Shown piece after piece: positions 28,992 through 36,988 of a DNA stretch of 46,380 nucleotides (positions are counted from its first letter, which is position 1; each line of letters starts with the position of its first letter). A program made the translations under genes and the position numbers. Source of the DNA: Massilia sp. Root351 (lineage in GTDB: Bacteria; Pseudomonadota; Gammaproteobacteria; Burkholderiales; Burkholderiaceae_D); contig NZ_LMDJ01000032.1 in NCBI RefSeq assembly GCF_001425045.1, positions 288,230-334,609 on the forward strand, written 5' to 3'. The notes under the pieces were generated by a model that made no database searches, was not told the origin of the DNA, and saw only the letters and a list, made by a program, of their open reading frames with translations.

Positions 28992-30506
28992 ATGCAAAAA
29001 CAACCTGTTTCCGTAACCATGAAGCGTGGCGTCGCTGCCTTGGCCGTTCTGGGTGCACTGGGCGCCGGCGGTGCGGTGGTGGTGCAACAGAACAATGCCA
29101 ATGCAGTCGCCAGCCAGGCGCCCCAAGCGGCCGCGCCTGCCGCCGCCGCGTCCGCCGTGCCGGTGGCCGCGCCCATGATCTCCATGCCGGACTTCAGCGT
29201 GATCGCCGAACGCAACGGCCCCGCCGTGGTCAACATCAGCGTCACCGGCAGCACCAAGACCGGCTACGACGGCGGCCAGGCGCGCGGCCGCGATCCCTTC
29301 GGCGACGACCCCTTCTTTGAATTCTTCCGCCGCTTCCAGCAGCCCGGCCAGCAGCGCGGCGAGCGCCCGTCGCCGACCCATGGCGTGGGTTCCGGCTTCA
29401 TCATCAGTCCGGACGGCCTGATCCTGACCAACGCCCACGTGGTGCGCGACGCCAGCGAAGTGACGGTGAAAATGACCGACCGCCGCGAATACCGCGCCAA
29501 GGTGCTCGGCTCGGATCCGAAGACCGACGTGGCGGTGCTGAAAATCGAGGGCAAGAATCTGCCGGTGGTGCCGCTGGGCCGCACCAAGGAGCTGAAGGTG
29601 GGCGAGTGGGTGCTGGCCATCGGTTCGCCGTACGGCCTGGAAAGCACGGTCACGGCCGGCGTGGTCAGCGCCAAGGGCCGCTCGCTGGGTCCGGAAGACA
29701 GCTACGTGCCCTTCATCCAGACCGACGTGGCGGTCAACCCCGGCAATTCGGGCGGCCCGCTGTTCAACACGCGCGGCGAGGTGATCGGGATTAACTCGCA
29801 GATCTACAGTCAGACCGGCGGCTACCAGGGCCTGTCGTTCGCGATTCCGATCGACGTGGCGACCAAGATCAAAGACCAGATCGTCACCACCGGCAAGGTG
29901 GCGCATGCCAAGCTGGGCGTGACGGTGCAGGAGGTGGACCAGGCCTTCGCCGACTCCTTCAAGCTTGACACGCCGGAAGGCGCGCTGGTGGCCAACGTGG
30001 AGCCGGGCGGCCCCGCCGACAAGGCCGGCCTGAAGTCGGGCGACGTGATCCGCAAGATCAACGGCCAGAAGATCATCGCCTCGGGCGACCTGCCTGCGGT
30101 GGTGGGCGTGGCGCTGCCGGGCGATAAAGTGACGCTGGAGGTGTGGCGCCAGGGCAAGGCCATTGAACTGACCGGCAAACTGGGCAACGCGGCTGACAAG
30201 GTCGCCGATGTGGCCCGCGCCGATGACGGCGCCAGCAGCAAGGTCCGGCTGGGCCTGCAGCTGCGCCCGCTGGACCCGGTCGAGAAGCGCCAGTCCGGCA
30301 TCGGCTCCGGCCTGCTGATCGAAGGCGCGGGCGGCGCGGCGGCTTACGCCGGCGTGCAGCCGGGCGACGTGCTGCTGTCGGTAAACGGGCGCGCGGTCAA
30401 CACCGTCGAGCAGGTGCGCGACGTGATGGCCAAGTCCGACAAGTCGGTGGCCTTGCTGATCCAGCGCGGGGATGAGAAGATCTTCATTCCGGTGCGGATC
30501 GGCTAA
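28992..30506 (+). CDS. Do-family periplasmic serine protease (DegP/DegQ)
   Basis: A 504-residue protease/chaperone for misfolded envelope proteins. The N terminus (KRGVAALAVLGALGAGGAVVV) is a signal peptide or anchor. The trypsin-like domain has the triad His149 (ILTNAHVV), Asp179 (KTDVAVLKI) and Ser253 (NPGNSGGPLFN). An acidic and phenylalanine-rich LA-loop-like insert (DPFGDDPFFEFFRRF) precedes it. Two PDZ domains follow (about 310-400 and 415-500). The start at 28992 follows GGAG at good distance; an upstream in-frame ATG at 28953 lies in the promoter. It is the first gene of an operon with a response regulator 30 bp downstream. Confidence 0.95.
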   Translation: MQKQPVSVTMKRGVAALAVLGALGAGGAVVVQQNNANAVASQAPQAAAPAAAASAVPVAAPMISMPDFSVIAERNGPAVVNISVTGSTKTGYDGGQARGRDPFGDDPFFEFFRRFQQPGQQRGERPSPTHGVGSGFIISPDGLILTNAHVVRDASEVTVKMTDRREYRAKVLGSDPKTDVAVLKIEGKNLPVVPLGRTKELKVGEWVLAIGSPYGLESTVTAGVVSAKGRSLGPEDSYVPFIQTDVAVNPGNSGGPLFNTRGEVIGINSQIYSQTGGYQGLSFAIPIDVATKIKDQIVTTGKVAHAKLGVTVQEVDQAFADSFKLDTPEGALVANVEPGGPADKAGLKSGDVIRKINGQKIIASGDLPAVVGVALPGDKVTLEVWRQGKAIELTGKLGNAADKVADVARADDGASSKVRLGLQLRPLDPVEKRQSGIGSGLLIEGAGGAAAYAGVQPGDVLLSVNGRAVNTVEQVRDVMAKSDKSVALLIQRGDEKIFIPVRIG

Positions 30507-30536
30507 ATAATCAACAATCAACAAAAAGGACATGCC

Positions 30537-31196
30537 ATGCGCCTGCTGCTGGTGGAAGACGACACGATGATCGGCGAGGTAGTGCTCGACCTGCTGCGGG
30601 CCGAGCACTACGCGGTCGACTGGGTCAAGGACGGCGACATGGCCGACACCGCCCTGCAGACCCAGACCTACGACCTGGTGCTGCTGGACCTGGGCTTGCC
30701 GCGCAAGGACGGCCTGGAAGTGCTGCGCTCGATGCGCGCGCGCAAGGAGATCACGCCGGTGCTGGTGGCCACCGCGCGCGACGCGGTGGACCAGCGCATC
30801 GCCGGCCTGGACGCCGGCGCCGACGACTACGTGCTGAAACCCTACGACCTGGACGAGCTGCTGGCGCGCATCCGCGCGCTGCTGCGCCGTTCGGCAGGCC
30901 GCGCCGACCCGGTGTTCGAGCACAAGGATGTGATGATCAACCCGCAAACCCGCGAAGTGATCGCCAATGGCCAGAACGTGAGCCTGTCGGCGCGCGAATG
31001 GGCGGTGCTGGAGGCGCTGATCGCGCGTCCCGGCATCGTGCTGTCGCGCGCCCAGCTGGAGGAAAAGCTGTACAGCTGGAAGGATGAAGTGAACAGCAAC
31101 GCGGTGGAAGTGTATATCCACGGCTTGCGCAAGAAGCTGGGCAGCGAGCTGATCCAGAACGTGCGCGGCCTCGGCTACATGGTGCCCAAGGCATGA
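30537..31196 (+). CDS. OmpR/PhoB-family response regulator (QseB/PmrA-like)
   Basis: A 219-residue DNA-binding regulator. The receiver domain has the acidic pair in VEDD (Asp8, Asp9), phosphoacceptor Asp51 in LLDLGLPRKDG, Thr79 and Lys101 (VLKPYDLDELLARI). The winged-helix output domain (about 125-217) ends in EVYIHGLRKKLGSELIQNVRGLGYMV, closest to the QseB/PmrA/TctD group. It overlaps the sensor kinase by 4 bp (ATGA). The TTAAG-type repeats upstream of the operon are a plausible binding site. Confidence 0.95.
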   Translation: MRLLLVEDDTMIGEVVLDLLRAEHYAVDWVKDGDMADTALQTQTYDLVLLDLGLPRKDGLEVLRSMRARKEITPVLVATARDAVDQRIAGLDAGADDYVLKPYDLDELLARIRALLRRSAGRADPVFEHKDVMINPQTREVIANGQNVSLSAREWAVLEALIARPGIVLSRAQLEEKLYSWKDEVNSNAVEVYIHGLRKKLGSELIQNVRGLGYMVPKA

Positions 31197-32569
31197 AGGT
31201 CTCGGTTTCATCGATGTCGCAGTCGGTGACGAAGACCGTCACGCGCTCCGTGTCGCACTCGCTGCGGGCGCGGCTGCTGTGGTTCCTGCTGGCGGCCATC
31301 GTGCTGGCGGCCATGGCACAGGCGCTGATCGCCTACCGCAGCGCGCGCAGCGACGCCGACGAGATCTTCGACTACCACATGCAGCAGATGGCGCTGTCGC
31401 TGCGCTCCGGTGCGCCGCTGGCCAACCACGCCAACGGCCCGGCTGCCGACCCCGGCAACGACGACATGGTGGTGCAAGTGTGGACCCCGGACGGCGTGCA
31501 GGTATTCCGTTCGCTGTCGCGCGCCGAGCTGCCGCAGCGCGCCGTGCTGGGCTTTTCCAATGTGCGCGTGCGCGGCGCCACCTACCGCATCTTTTCGGTG
31601 CAGACCAGCAACCAGACCGTGCAGATCGCGCAGGACATGGCGGTGCGCCAGCGCATGGCCGGCGCGCTGGCGCTGCGCACCGTGGCGCCCATCGCGCTGA
31701 TGGCGCCGCTGCTGATGCTGGTGGTGTGGTGGGTGGTCAGCGGCTCGCTGGCGCCGGTGTCGCGCGTGCGCAAGCAGGTGGCGGCGCGCCAGGCCGACGA
31801 CTTGTCGCCGGTGTCCGAGAACGACTTGCCGGACGAGGTGAAACCGCTGGTGCACGAGCTGAACCTGCTGTTCGGCCGCGTGCGCACCGCCTTCGAGGCG
31901 CAGCAGCACTTCGTGGCGGATGCCGCGCACGAGCTGCGTTCGCCGCTGGCCGCGCTCAAGCTGCAGGCGCTGAGCCTGGACCGCGCCGAGGACGCCGCCG
32001 CGCGCGCCGTGGCGGTGGGGCGGCTGACGGCCGGCATCGAGCGCGCCACGCGGCTGGTGGAGCAATTGCTGGTGCTGGCGCGGCAGGAGTCCGGCGGCGC
32101 CGAGCAGAAGTTCGACAATGTCAACCTGGCCGACCTGGCCAAGCGCACCATGGGCGACCTGGCCGGCGCGGCGCAGGCGCGCGAGATCGACCTGGGCTTG
32201 CCGCGCGCCGACGAGGTCAGCGTGGCGGGGCAGGGCGACGCGCTGCTGATCCTGCTGCGCAACCTGATCGACAACGCCATCAAGTACACGCCGCCCGGCG
32301 GCACGGTGGACCTGGAAGTGATCCGGCCATCCGAACCCGGGCGCGGGCCGGTGCTGTGCGTCGAGGACAGCGGCCCCGGCATTTCGCCCGAGGAGCGCGA
32401 GCGCGTGTTCAGCCGCTTCTACCGCGTGCCCGGCAGCTCGGCCGGCGGCAGCGGGCTGGGGCTGGCCATCATCAAGGCCATCGCCGAGCGCCACGGAGCC
32501 GCGCTGGTGCTGGGGCAATCCGAGCGCCTGGGCGGGCTGCAAGTAAAAGTTGAGTTTCCAAAAGTTTAG
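31193..32569 (+). CDS. Sensor histidine kinase (QseC/PmrB-like)
   Basis: A 458-residue inner-membrane kinase paired with the preceding regulator. A first span (LRARLLWFLLAAIVLAAMAQALIAY, about 24-48) is followed by a periplasmic sensor domain of about 110 residues and a second span (IALMAPLLMLVVWWVVSGSL, about 165-184). A HAMP-like linker leads to the dimerisation helix with the phosphoacceptor His246 in DAAHELRSPLAALK. The ATPase domain has LLRNLIDNAIKYTP (N box), VEDSGPGIS (G1) and GGSGLGLAIIKAIAERHG (G2). The ligand is not known. It probably tunes envelope stress output together with the protease. Confidence 0.94.
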   Translation: MKVSVSSMSQSVTKTVTRSVSHSLRARLLWFLLAAIVLAAMAQALIAYRSARSDADEIFDYHMQQMALSLRSGAPLANHANGPAADPGNDDMVVQVWTPDGVQVFRSLSRAELPQRAVLGFSNVRVRGATYRIFSVQTSNQTVQIAQDMAVRQRMAGALALRTVAPIALMAPLLMLVVWWVVSGSLAPVSRVRKQVAARQADDLSPVSENDLPDEVKPLVHELNLLFGRVRTAFEAQQHFVADAAHELRSPLAALKLQALSLDRAEDAAARAVAVGRLTAGIERATRLVEQLLVLARQESGGAEQKFDNVNLADLAKRTMGDLAGAAQAREIDLGLPRADEVSVAGQGDALLILLRNLIDNAIKYTPPGGTVDLEVIRPSEPGRGPVLCVEDSGPGISPEERERVFSRFYRVPGSSAGGSGLGLAIIKAIAERHGAALVLGQSERLGGLQVKVEFPKV

Positions 32570-32634
32570 TTTCCCTCAGCCGGAAAGGCCGCGCCCGGCT
32601 AGAATGTCGTTTTACCTCGGCAGTGGAGCGGCGC

Positions 32635-33771
32635 ATGAAGAAAATCGGCTTTTCGGGCACCCTGGACCCGATCACCAACGGACATATGTGGGTGATCGGG
32701 GAGGCGCGCGCCATCGCGGACGAGGTGGTGGTGTTCCTGTCGGAGAACTCCACCAAGCAGCCCAAGTTCTCGGCCGAGCAACGCAAGGCCATCATCGCCG
32801 AGAGCTGCGCCGAGCGCGGCTGGGACAACGTGCAGGTGCAGATCGTGAAAAGCGACTACACCGCGCGCGTGGCCAAGAAGCACGGCATCGACTACCTCAT
32901 GCGCGGCATCCGCACCACCGCCGACTTCGACTATGAAAACCTGATCCAGCAAACCAATGTGGACGTGATCGGCGGCGCCAAGACGCTGTTCGTGATGCCG
33001 CCGCGCGACCTCGGCTCGGTCAGCTCCAGCTTTGTGAAAGCGCTGGAGGGGCCGGTGGGCTGGAACTGGACCATGAAGAATTTCGTGCCGGCGCCGGCCT
33101 ACAAGGCCTGGATCATCAGCTGGCTGCGCAAGGAGTGGGACGCGCTGTGGCAGGGCGCTGCCGCCGGCCCGGCCGCCGCCGCCAACGCCGACGCGTGGTT
33201 CGAGCGGCTGACCGGACCCGGCGCGTACGGCGGCCCCGGCCGCGCCTACCACAACCTGGACCACCTGGTGCACGGCCTGGCCGAGATCCGCACCTGGAGC
33301 GCCAACGTCGGCCCCTCGAAGCGCGACGCCGACATCGTGCGCGCCGCCTTCTGGTTCCACGACGCGGTGTACGACCATGCCGGGTCCGGCGTATCGAACG
33401 AGGAGGCCAGCGCCCGGCAATGGCTGGCCAGCGGCCTGGGGCCGGACATCGCGGACGACGTGGCCGCGCTGATACGCGCCACCGACCACTTCCAGAGCGC
33501 CGGCGTGGCGCACCCGCTGAAGGAAACCATGCTCAGCGTGGACCTGGCGATCCTGGGCCAGGCGGACGAGGTGTACCGCCACTACACGCAAGGCATCCGC
33601 GCCGAATACCGCCACATCTCGGACGACCGCTACGCGCTGCAGCGCGGCCAGGTGCTGACCTACCTGCGCCACAAGGCCGAAGCCGGCACCCTGTTCGGCG
33701 ACCCCTTCTTCGCCGACCAGTACAACGCCCAGGCCATCGTCAACATGAGCGACGAGATTTCAGCGCTGTAA
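32635..33771 (+). CDS. CoaD-like nucleotidyltransferase fused to an HD phosphohydrolase domain
   Basis: A 378-residue two-domain protein. Residues 1-160 align well with phosphopantetheine adenylyltransferase: GTLDPITNGH (8-17, nucleotidyl-transfer TxGH motif), a Lys after SENSTK (41), RGIRTTADFDYE (90-101) and SVSSSFVKAL (128-137). A linker with an Ala/Gly stretch (about 172-186) leads to a C-terminal domain of the COG4339 HD type: AYHNLDHL (204-211), FWFHDAVYD (239-247) with His242-Asp243, NEEASA, and LSVDLAILGQADEVYRHYTQGIRAEY. A stand-alone CoaD is about 160 residues, so the fusion doubles the protein. GGAG lies 6 bp before the ATG at 32635. It follows the sensor kinase by 65 bp. Substrate of neither domain is known. 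Confidence 0.9.
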   Translation: MKKIGFSGTLDPITNGHMWVIGEARAIADEVVVFLSENSTKQPKFSAEQRKAIIAESCAERGWDNVQVQIVKSDYTARVAKKHGIDYLMRGIRTTADFDYENLIQQTNVDVIGGAKTLFVMPPRDLGSVSSSFVKALEGPVGWNWTMKNFVPAPAYKAWIISWLRKEWDALWQGAAAGPAAAANADAWFERLTGPGAYGGPGRAYHNLDHLVHGLAEIRTWSANVGPSKRDADIVRAAFWFHDAVYDHAGSGVSNEEASARQWLASGLGPDIADDVAALIRATDHFQSAGVAHPLKETMLSVDLAILGQADEVYRHYTQGIRAEYRHISDDRYALQRGQVLTYLRHKAEAGTLFGDPFFADQYNAQAIVNMSDEISAL

Positions 33772-33772
33772 T

Positions 33773-34060
33773 TCAGCTTACATTTTGGCTGCTGCTGCGA
33801 ATGCTAAGGACAAATACTGTATCGCGCGCCTGGTCATATTGATATCGAACGGCATAAGTGTGGCGGCGATCGCCAATCAATAGCTCTCGTTGCCCAGTGG
33901 GTAACGGGCGGCCTAGCAGCGGGGCATGTTCAAGAATGCTTAGCTTGTTTGTGAGTTCCGTGATCTTGTGGGCGGAGCGCTGTACGCTGGAACTGGCGAA
34001 ATATTCAAAGATCTGCTCCACGTTGCTCTCCGCCGTTGGCATGAGAACGACCTGAGCCAT
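33773..34060 (-). CDS. ParE/RelE-family toxin
   Basis: A 95-residue toxin of the RelE/ParE superfamily. It has AESNVEQIFEYFASSSVQRSAHKITELTNKLSILEHAPLLGRPLP, two helices and the conserved LGRP turn, then ELLIGDRRHTYAVRYQYDQARDTVFVLSIRS, the beta sheet ending in the usual hydrophobic strand. ParE toxins poison gyrase and RelE toxins cut mRNA; the sequence fits ParE better. It starts 7 bp after the antitoxin and stops 1 bp from the end of the convergent CoaD-HD gene. Its base composition is visibly more AT-rich than the neighbours, which suggests transfer. Confidence 0.88.
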   Translation of the reverse strand: MAQVVLMPTAESNVEQIFEYFASSSVQRSAHKITELTNKLSILEHAPLLGRPLPTGQRELLIGDRRHTYAVRYQYDQARDTVFVLSIRSSSQNVS

Positions 34061-34067
34061 GTTGGGC

Positions 34068-34331
34068 CTACAGTCTTTGCGTACCGGTTTTTTTCGTCAG
34101 TTCAGCTATTCGCCTAGCAAAGTGTTCTTTTACTTCAGCCAGCGAACTTACTTTGCCAGTGCGAACGTACTCCGCATAACATTGCTCCGCCTCTTGGCGG
34201 TTTTTTTCACGGTCGATTTCTTCGCCAATCGCGGTCAACAGGAAGTCGCGCAGTGGAATGTCGCGTTCCCGTGCTGCGTTGAGCAGTTCCGTATGCAAAT
34301 CATCCGGGATGTCGAGGGTGAGGGTAGCCAT
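34068..34331 (-). CDS. Ribbon-helix-helix antitoxin
   Basis: An 87-residue antitoxin. MATLTLDIPDDLHTELLNAARERDIPLRDFLLTAIGEEIDREKNRQ is an RHH DNA-binding fold with the first strand TLTLDIP. The C-terminal part (QCYAEYVRTGKVSSLAEVKEHFARRIAELTKK) would wrap the toxin. It is the first gene of the pair, with AGGAGG 5 bp before the ATG at 34331, and probably represses its own promoter. Confidence 0.88.
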   Translation of the reverse strand: MATLTLDIPDDLHTELLNAARERDIPLRDFLLTAIGEEIDREKNRQEAEQCYAEYVRTGKVSSLAEVKEHFARRIAELTKKTGTQRL

Positions 34332-34408
34332 ATAGCCTCCTGCGTGGAGCTTTGATTGTAGCACCGGCCTATGTGCCGCGATGCTGCGCTGGATCAAGCG
34401 CAAGGCGC

Positions 34409-34445
34409 AAAAAAACGCCCGGCGCATGGCTGCGGCGGGCGTTTC
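34409..34445 (-). terminator. Intrinsic terminator of the TonB-dependent receptor gene
   Basis: On the minus strand a stem AAACGCCCG/CGGGCGTTT (34444-34436 with 34421-34413) with an inner partial stem is followed by a T-run (A bases at 34409-34415). It lies about 18 bp after the receptor stop codon. Confidence 0.8.
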
Positions 34446-34462
34446 GGCTAAGCGGAGTCAGC

Positions 34463-36841
34463 TTAGAATTTGACCCACAGGCGGCCGAAGTAGGAGGTGC
34501 CGTTCAGGCCGAACTGCACGCTTTCGTACTTGAAGCCGTTGTCGGTTTCGTTCGGGTCCTGTTCGCTCGGATGCACGTTGAAGATGTTGCTGGCGCCGAA
34601 GGTCAGCTTGGTGTTCTTGTTGAAGCTGTAGGTGAAGCCCAGGTCGGCCGAGGTCTTGGCGGCGTAGCGCTGGTTGGCCACGCCGGAGGCGGTGCCGCTC
34701 CAGGTGCCCAGCGTCTGCGGACCGAAGTGGATGATCTTGAAGTCCGTCTCCAGCGGGCCGGTGCTCAGGTTGAAGCCCAGGGTGGCCTTGCGGCGCGGGC
34801 CGCCCTGTTCCAGGAACAGGCGCTCGCGCTCGGACAGCAGCACGTCCTCGTAGCCCGACAGCGCGGCCGGGGCGTGGATGGCGTCCACTTCGGTCTTGCC
34901 GAAGTTCATGGCCAGGAAGGTGGTCAGCTTGTTGCCGGCGATGGCGCCGCGGTGCGACGCGGTCAGGTCCAGGCCCTGGGTCTTGGTGTCGACCGAGTTG
35001 ACGAAGAATTGCGCGCCGCCCACGCCCAAGGTGGCCAGCTTGGCGGCCAGGGCAGGATAGTTGCTCTCGTCGAACAGGCCGGACAGCACGATGCGGTCCT
35101 TGATCTTGATGTGGTACAGGTCGGCCGTCACCGACAGCGCATCGCTCGGGGTCCAGGTCGCGCCCAGCGTGAAGCTGCGCGACTTCTCTTCCTTCAGCGG
35201 CGGCAGGCCGGCCAGCTGGCCCACCGCGCCCACGGCCGGGGTGATCGAGATGTCGGTCGGCTTGCCGCCCACGAAGTCGGTGTAGGTGGACGAGAAGTGC
35301 GCCTGCTGCAGCGACGGCGCGCGGAAGCCGGTGCTGGCCGAACCGCGCAGCAGCATGCCGTCGGCCAGGCTGTAGGAGCCGGCCAGCTTGCCGGTGACGG
35401 TGGAGCCGAAGTCGCTGAACTTCTCGTAGCGCACCGCGCCTTGCAGCTTGGTCTTCTTGTTCAGGTCCGCTTCCAGGTCCAGGTACAGCGCGCTGCTATG
35501 GCGGCTGGCGTTGGTGGCGTCGGACGGCTGGAAGCCGGGGAAGCCCTGGCTGCCGGCATTGCCGCCGCCGGCGCCGTCGGCGTCGATGTAGGAACCCGGC
35601 TCGCCGGCGAAGATCTTGTAGGTCTCGCGGCGGTACTCGGCGCCGAAAGCGACGTTCATGCCGTCGCCCATCACGCCGTCGAAGTAGCGGCTGGCGTCGG
35701 CGTTGGTGGTCAGTTGCTGGAAGGAGAAGCCGCCCGCGTCGAACTGGCTGGCGCTGATGCCCTTGTTGGCCGGCAGGTTGGCGATCGAGGCGTTCAGGGT
35801 GTTGCTGATGTTGTACTTCAGGCGGTTGTAGCCGTAGGTCTGCGAGATGTCGGTGGTCCACTCGCCGACCTTGCTGCGGTAGCCGAGGATGCCGTAGCGG
35901 TCATCCAGGTCGCCGTTGATGAAGGGCACGAAGCCGTTCGGGTACATGGCGGCAGAGTTGCGGGTCGGCACGTCGTCGACGCCGTCGCGCGCCCAGGCGC
36001 CGCTGGAGGCGTCGCGCTGCTGCAGGCCGGCCGTGAAGTAGAGCTTGCCACCCGCGCCGGCCGGGATTTCGCCGTTCAGCAGCACGGTCTGGTTCTCGGA
36101 CTTGGAATCGCCGATGGTGCGCGGATTGCCTGGTTCGGCGCGGTTGGAGCGGCCGCGGTCCAGGTATTCGCCGGTGATGCCGACCGAGCCGCCGGCCATG
36201 GCGAAGCCGCAGTAGGCCGAGGCCATGTAGTTCTTGCCGTCGCCTTTCGAATACTGGCTGTAGCCGACCGACGATTCGCAGCCGAGGCTCTTCTTCAGTC
36301 CGATGTCCATCACACCGGCGATCGCGTCCGAGCCGTACTGGGCGGCGGCGCCGTCGCGCAGGATCTGCACGTCCTTGATGGCCATGGTGGGGATGGTGTT
36401 CATGTCGGTGCCGGTGGCGCCGCGGTTGCGTGCGCCGAAGATGTTCACCAGCGCGGCCGTGTGGCGGCGCTTGCCGTTGATCAGCACCAGGGTCTGGTCC
36501 GAGCTCAGGCCGCGCAGCGCGGCCGAATCGACCAGGTCGGCGCCGTCCGCGCCGGTCTGGCGGGTGGAGTTGAACGAGGGCGAGATATAGGTCAGCGTTT
36601 GCGACAGGTCAAACTGGGCGCCCTGTTCGGCCACCTTGTTCATCGGGATCACGTCGACCGGCACCACGGTGTCGGTGGCGGAACTGGTGGCGCGGCGCGA
36701 ACCGACCACGTTGACGGACTGGATCGGGGCGGCGCTGGCGTCGGCGGTCTGGGCGTAGGCGGCCGGCGCCATGGCCGCCAGCGCGGCGGTGCCGTACAAG
36801 CTGACGAGGACGGCGCGGCGGAGTGCGGAAATAGTAGGCAC
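34463..36841 (-). CDS. TonB-dependent outer-membrane receptor
   Basis: A 792-residue receptor. The signal peptide (RRAVLVSLYGTAALAAMAPAAYAQ) is followed by a short segment with a TonB-box-like VNVVG. The plug domain (about 35-165) contains LRGLSSDQTLVLINGKRRHTAAL and VQILRDGAAAQYGSDAIAGVMDI. The beta barrel ends in GTSYFGRLWVKF with the terminal Phe needed for outer-membrane insertion. The start is taken as GTG at 36841 because GGAG lies 6 bp before it and the signal peptide begins there; in-frame ATG codons at 36892 and 36934 would add a polar leader. No transport partner is nearby, so the ligand is unknown. Confidence 0.9.
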   Translation of the reverse strand: MPTISALRRAVLVSLYGTAALAAMAPAAYAQTADASAAPIQSVNVVGSRRATSSATDTVVPVDVIPMNKVAEQGAQFDLSQTLTYISPSFNSTRQTGADGADLVDSAALRGLSSDQTLVLINGKRRHTAALVNIFGARNRGATGTDMNTIPTMAIKDVQILRDGAAAQYGSDAIAGVMDIGLKKSLGCESSVGYSQYSKGDGKNYMASAYCGFAMAGGSVGITGEYLDRGRSNRAEPGNPRTIGDSKSENQTVLLNGEIPAGAGGKLYFTAGLQQRDASSGAWARDGVDDVPTRNSAAMYPNGFVPFINGDLDDRYGILGYRSKVGEWTTDISQTYGYNRLKYNISNTLNASIANLPANKGISASQFDAGGFSFQQLTTNADASRYFDGVMGDGMNVAFGAEYRRETYKIFAGEPGSYIDADGAGGGNAGSQGFPGFQPSDATNASRHSSALYLDLEADLNKKTKLQGAVRYEKFSDFGSTVTGKLAGSYSLADGMLLRGSASTGFRAPSLQQAHFSSTYTDFVGGKPTDISITPAVGAVGQLAGLPPLKEEKSRSFTLGATWTPSDALSVTADLYHIKIKDRIVLSGLFDESNYPALAAKLATLGVGGAQFFVNSVDTKTQGLDLTASHRGAIAGNKLTTFLAMNFGKTEVDAIHAPAALSGYEDVLLSERERLFLEQGGPRRKATLGFNLSTGPLETDFKIIHFGPQTLGTWSGTASGVANQRYAAKTSADLGFTYSFNKNTKLTFGASNIFNVHPSEQDPNETDNGFKYESVQFGLNGTSYFGRLWVKF

Positions 36842-36988
36842 GTGTTTCTCCAGATGAAAGTTTTCGCTGATTTTATAGGTCGGCGCAGCCATCTGAAAGT
36901 TACGAACTGTAAGTTGTTTCAATTTTGCACACATACACTATTTTCTATTGTGCTCGGCAAAAAATGGTGTATGGGACAGTGTTTTTGC

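Noticed and set aside
32635..33120. Calling the N-terminal part of the fusion the cell's essential coaD
   Set aside because: The motif start FSGTLDP departs from the usual YPGTFDP and the context is not the usual coaD locus, so it may well be a paralog. The rest of the genome is needed to decide.
36842..36934. Upstream ATG starts of the TonB-dependent receptor (36934, 36892)
   Set aside because: They add a polar leader before the signal peptide. A GTG with GGAG at 6 bp fits better, though it is not proven.
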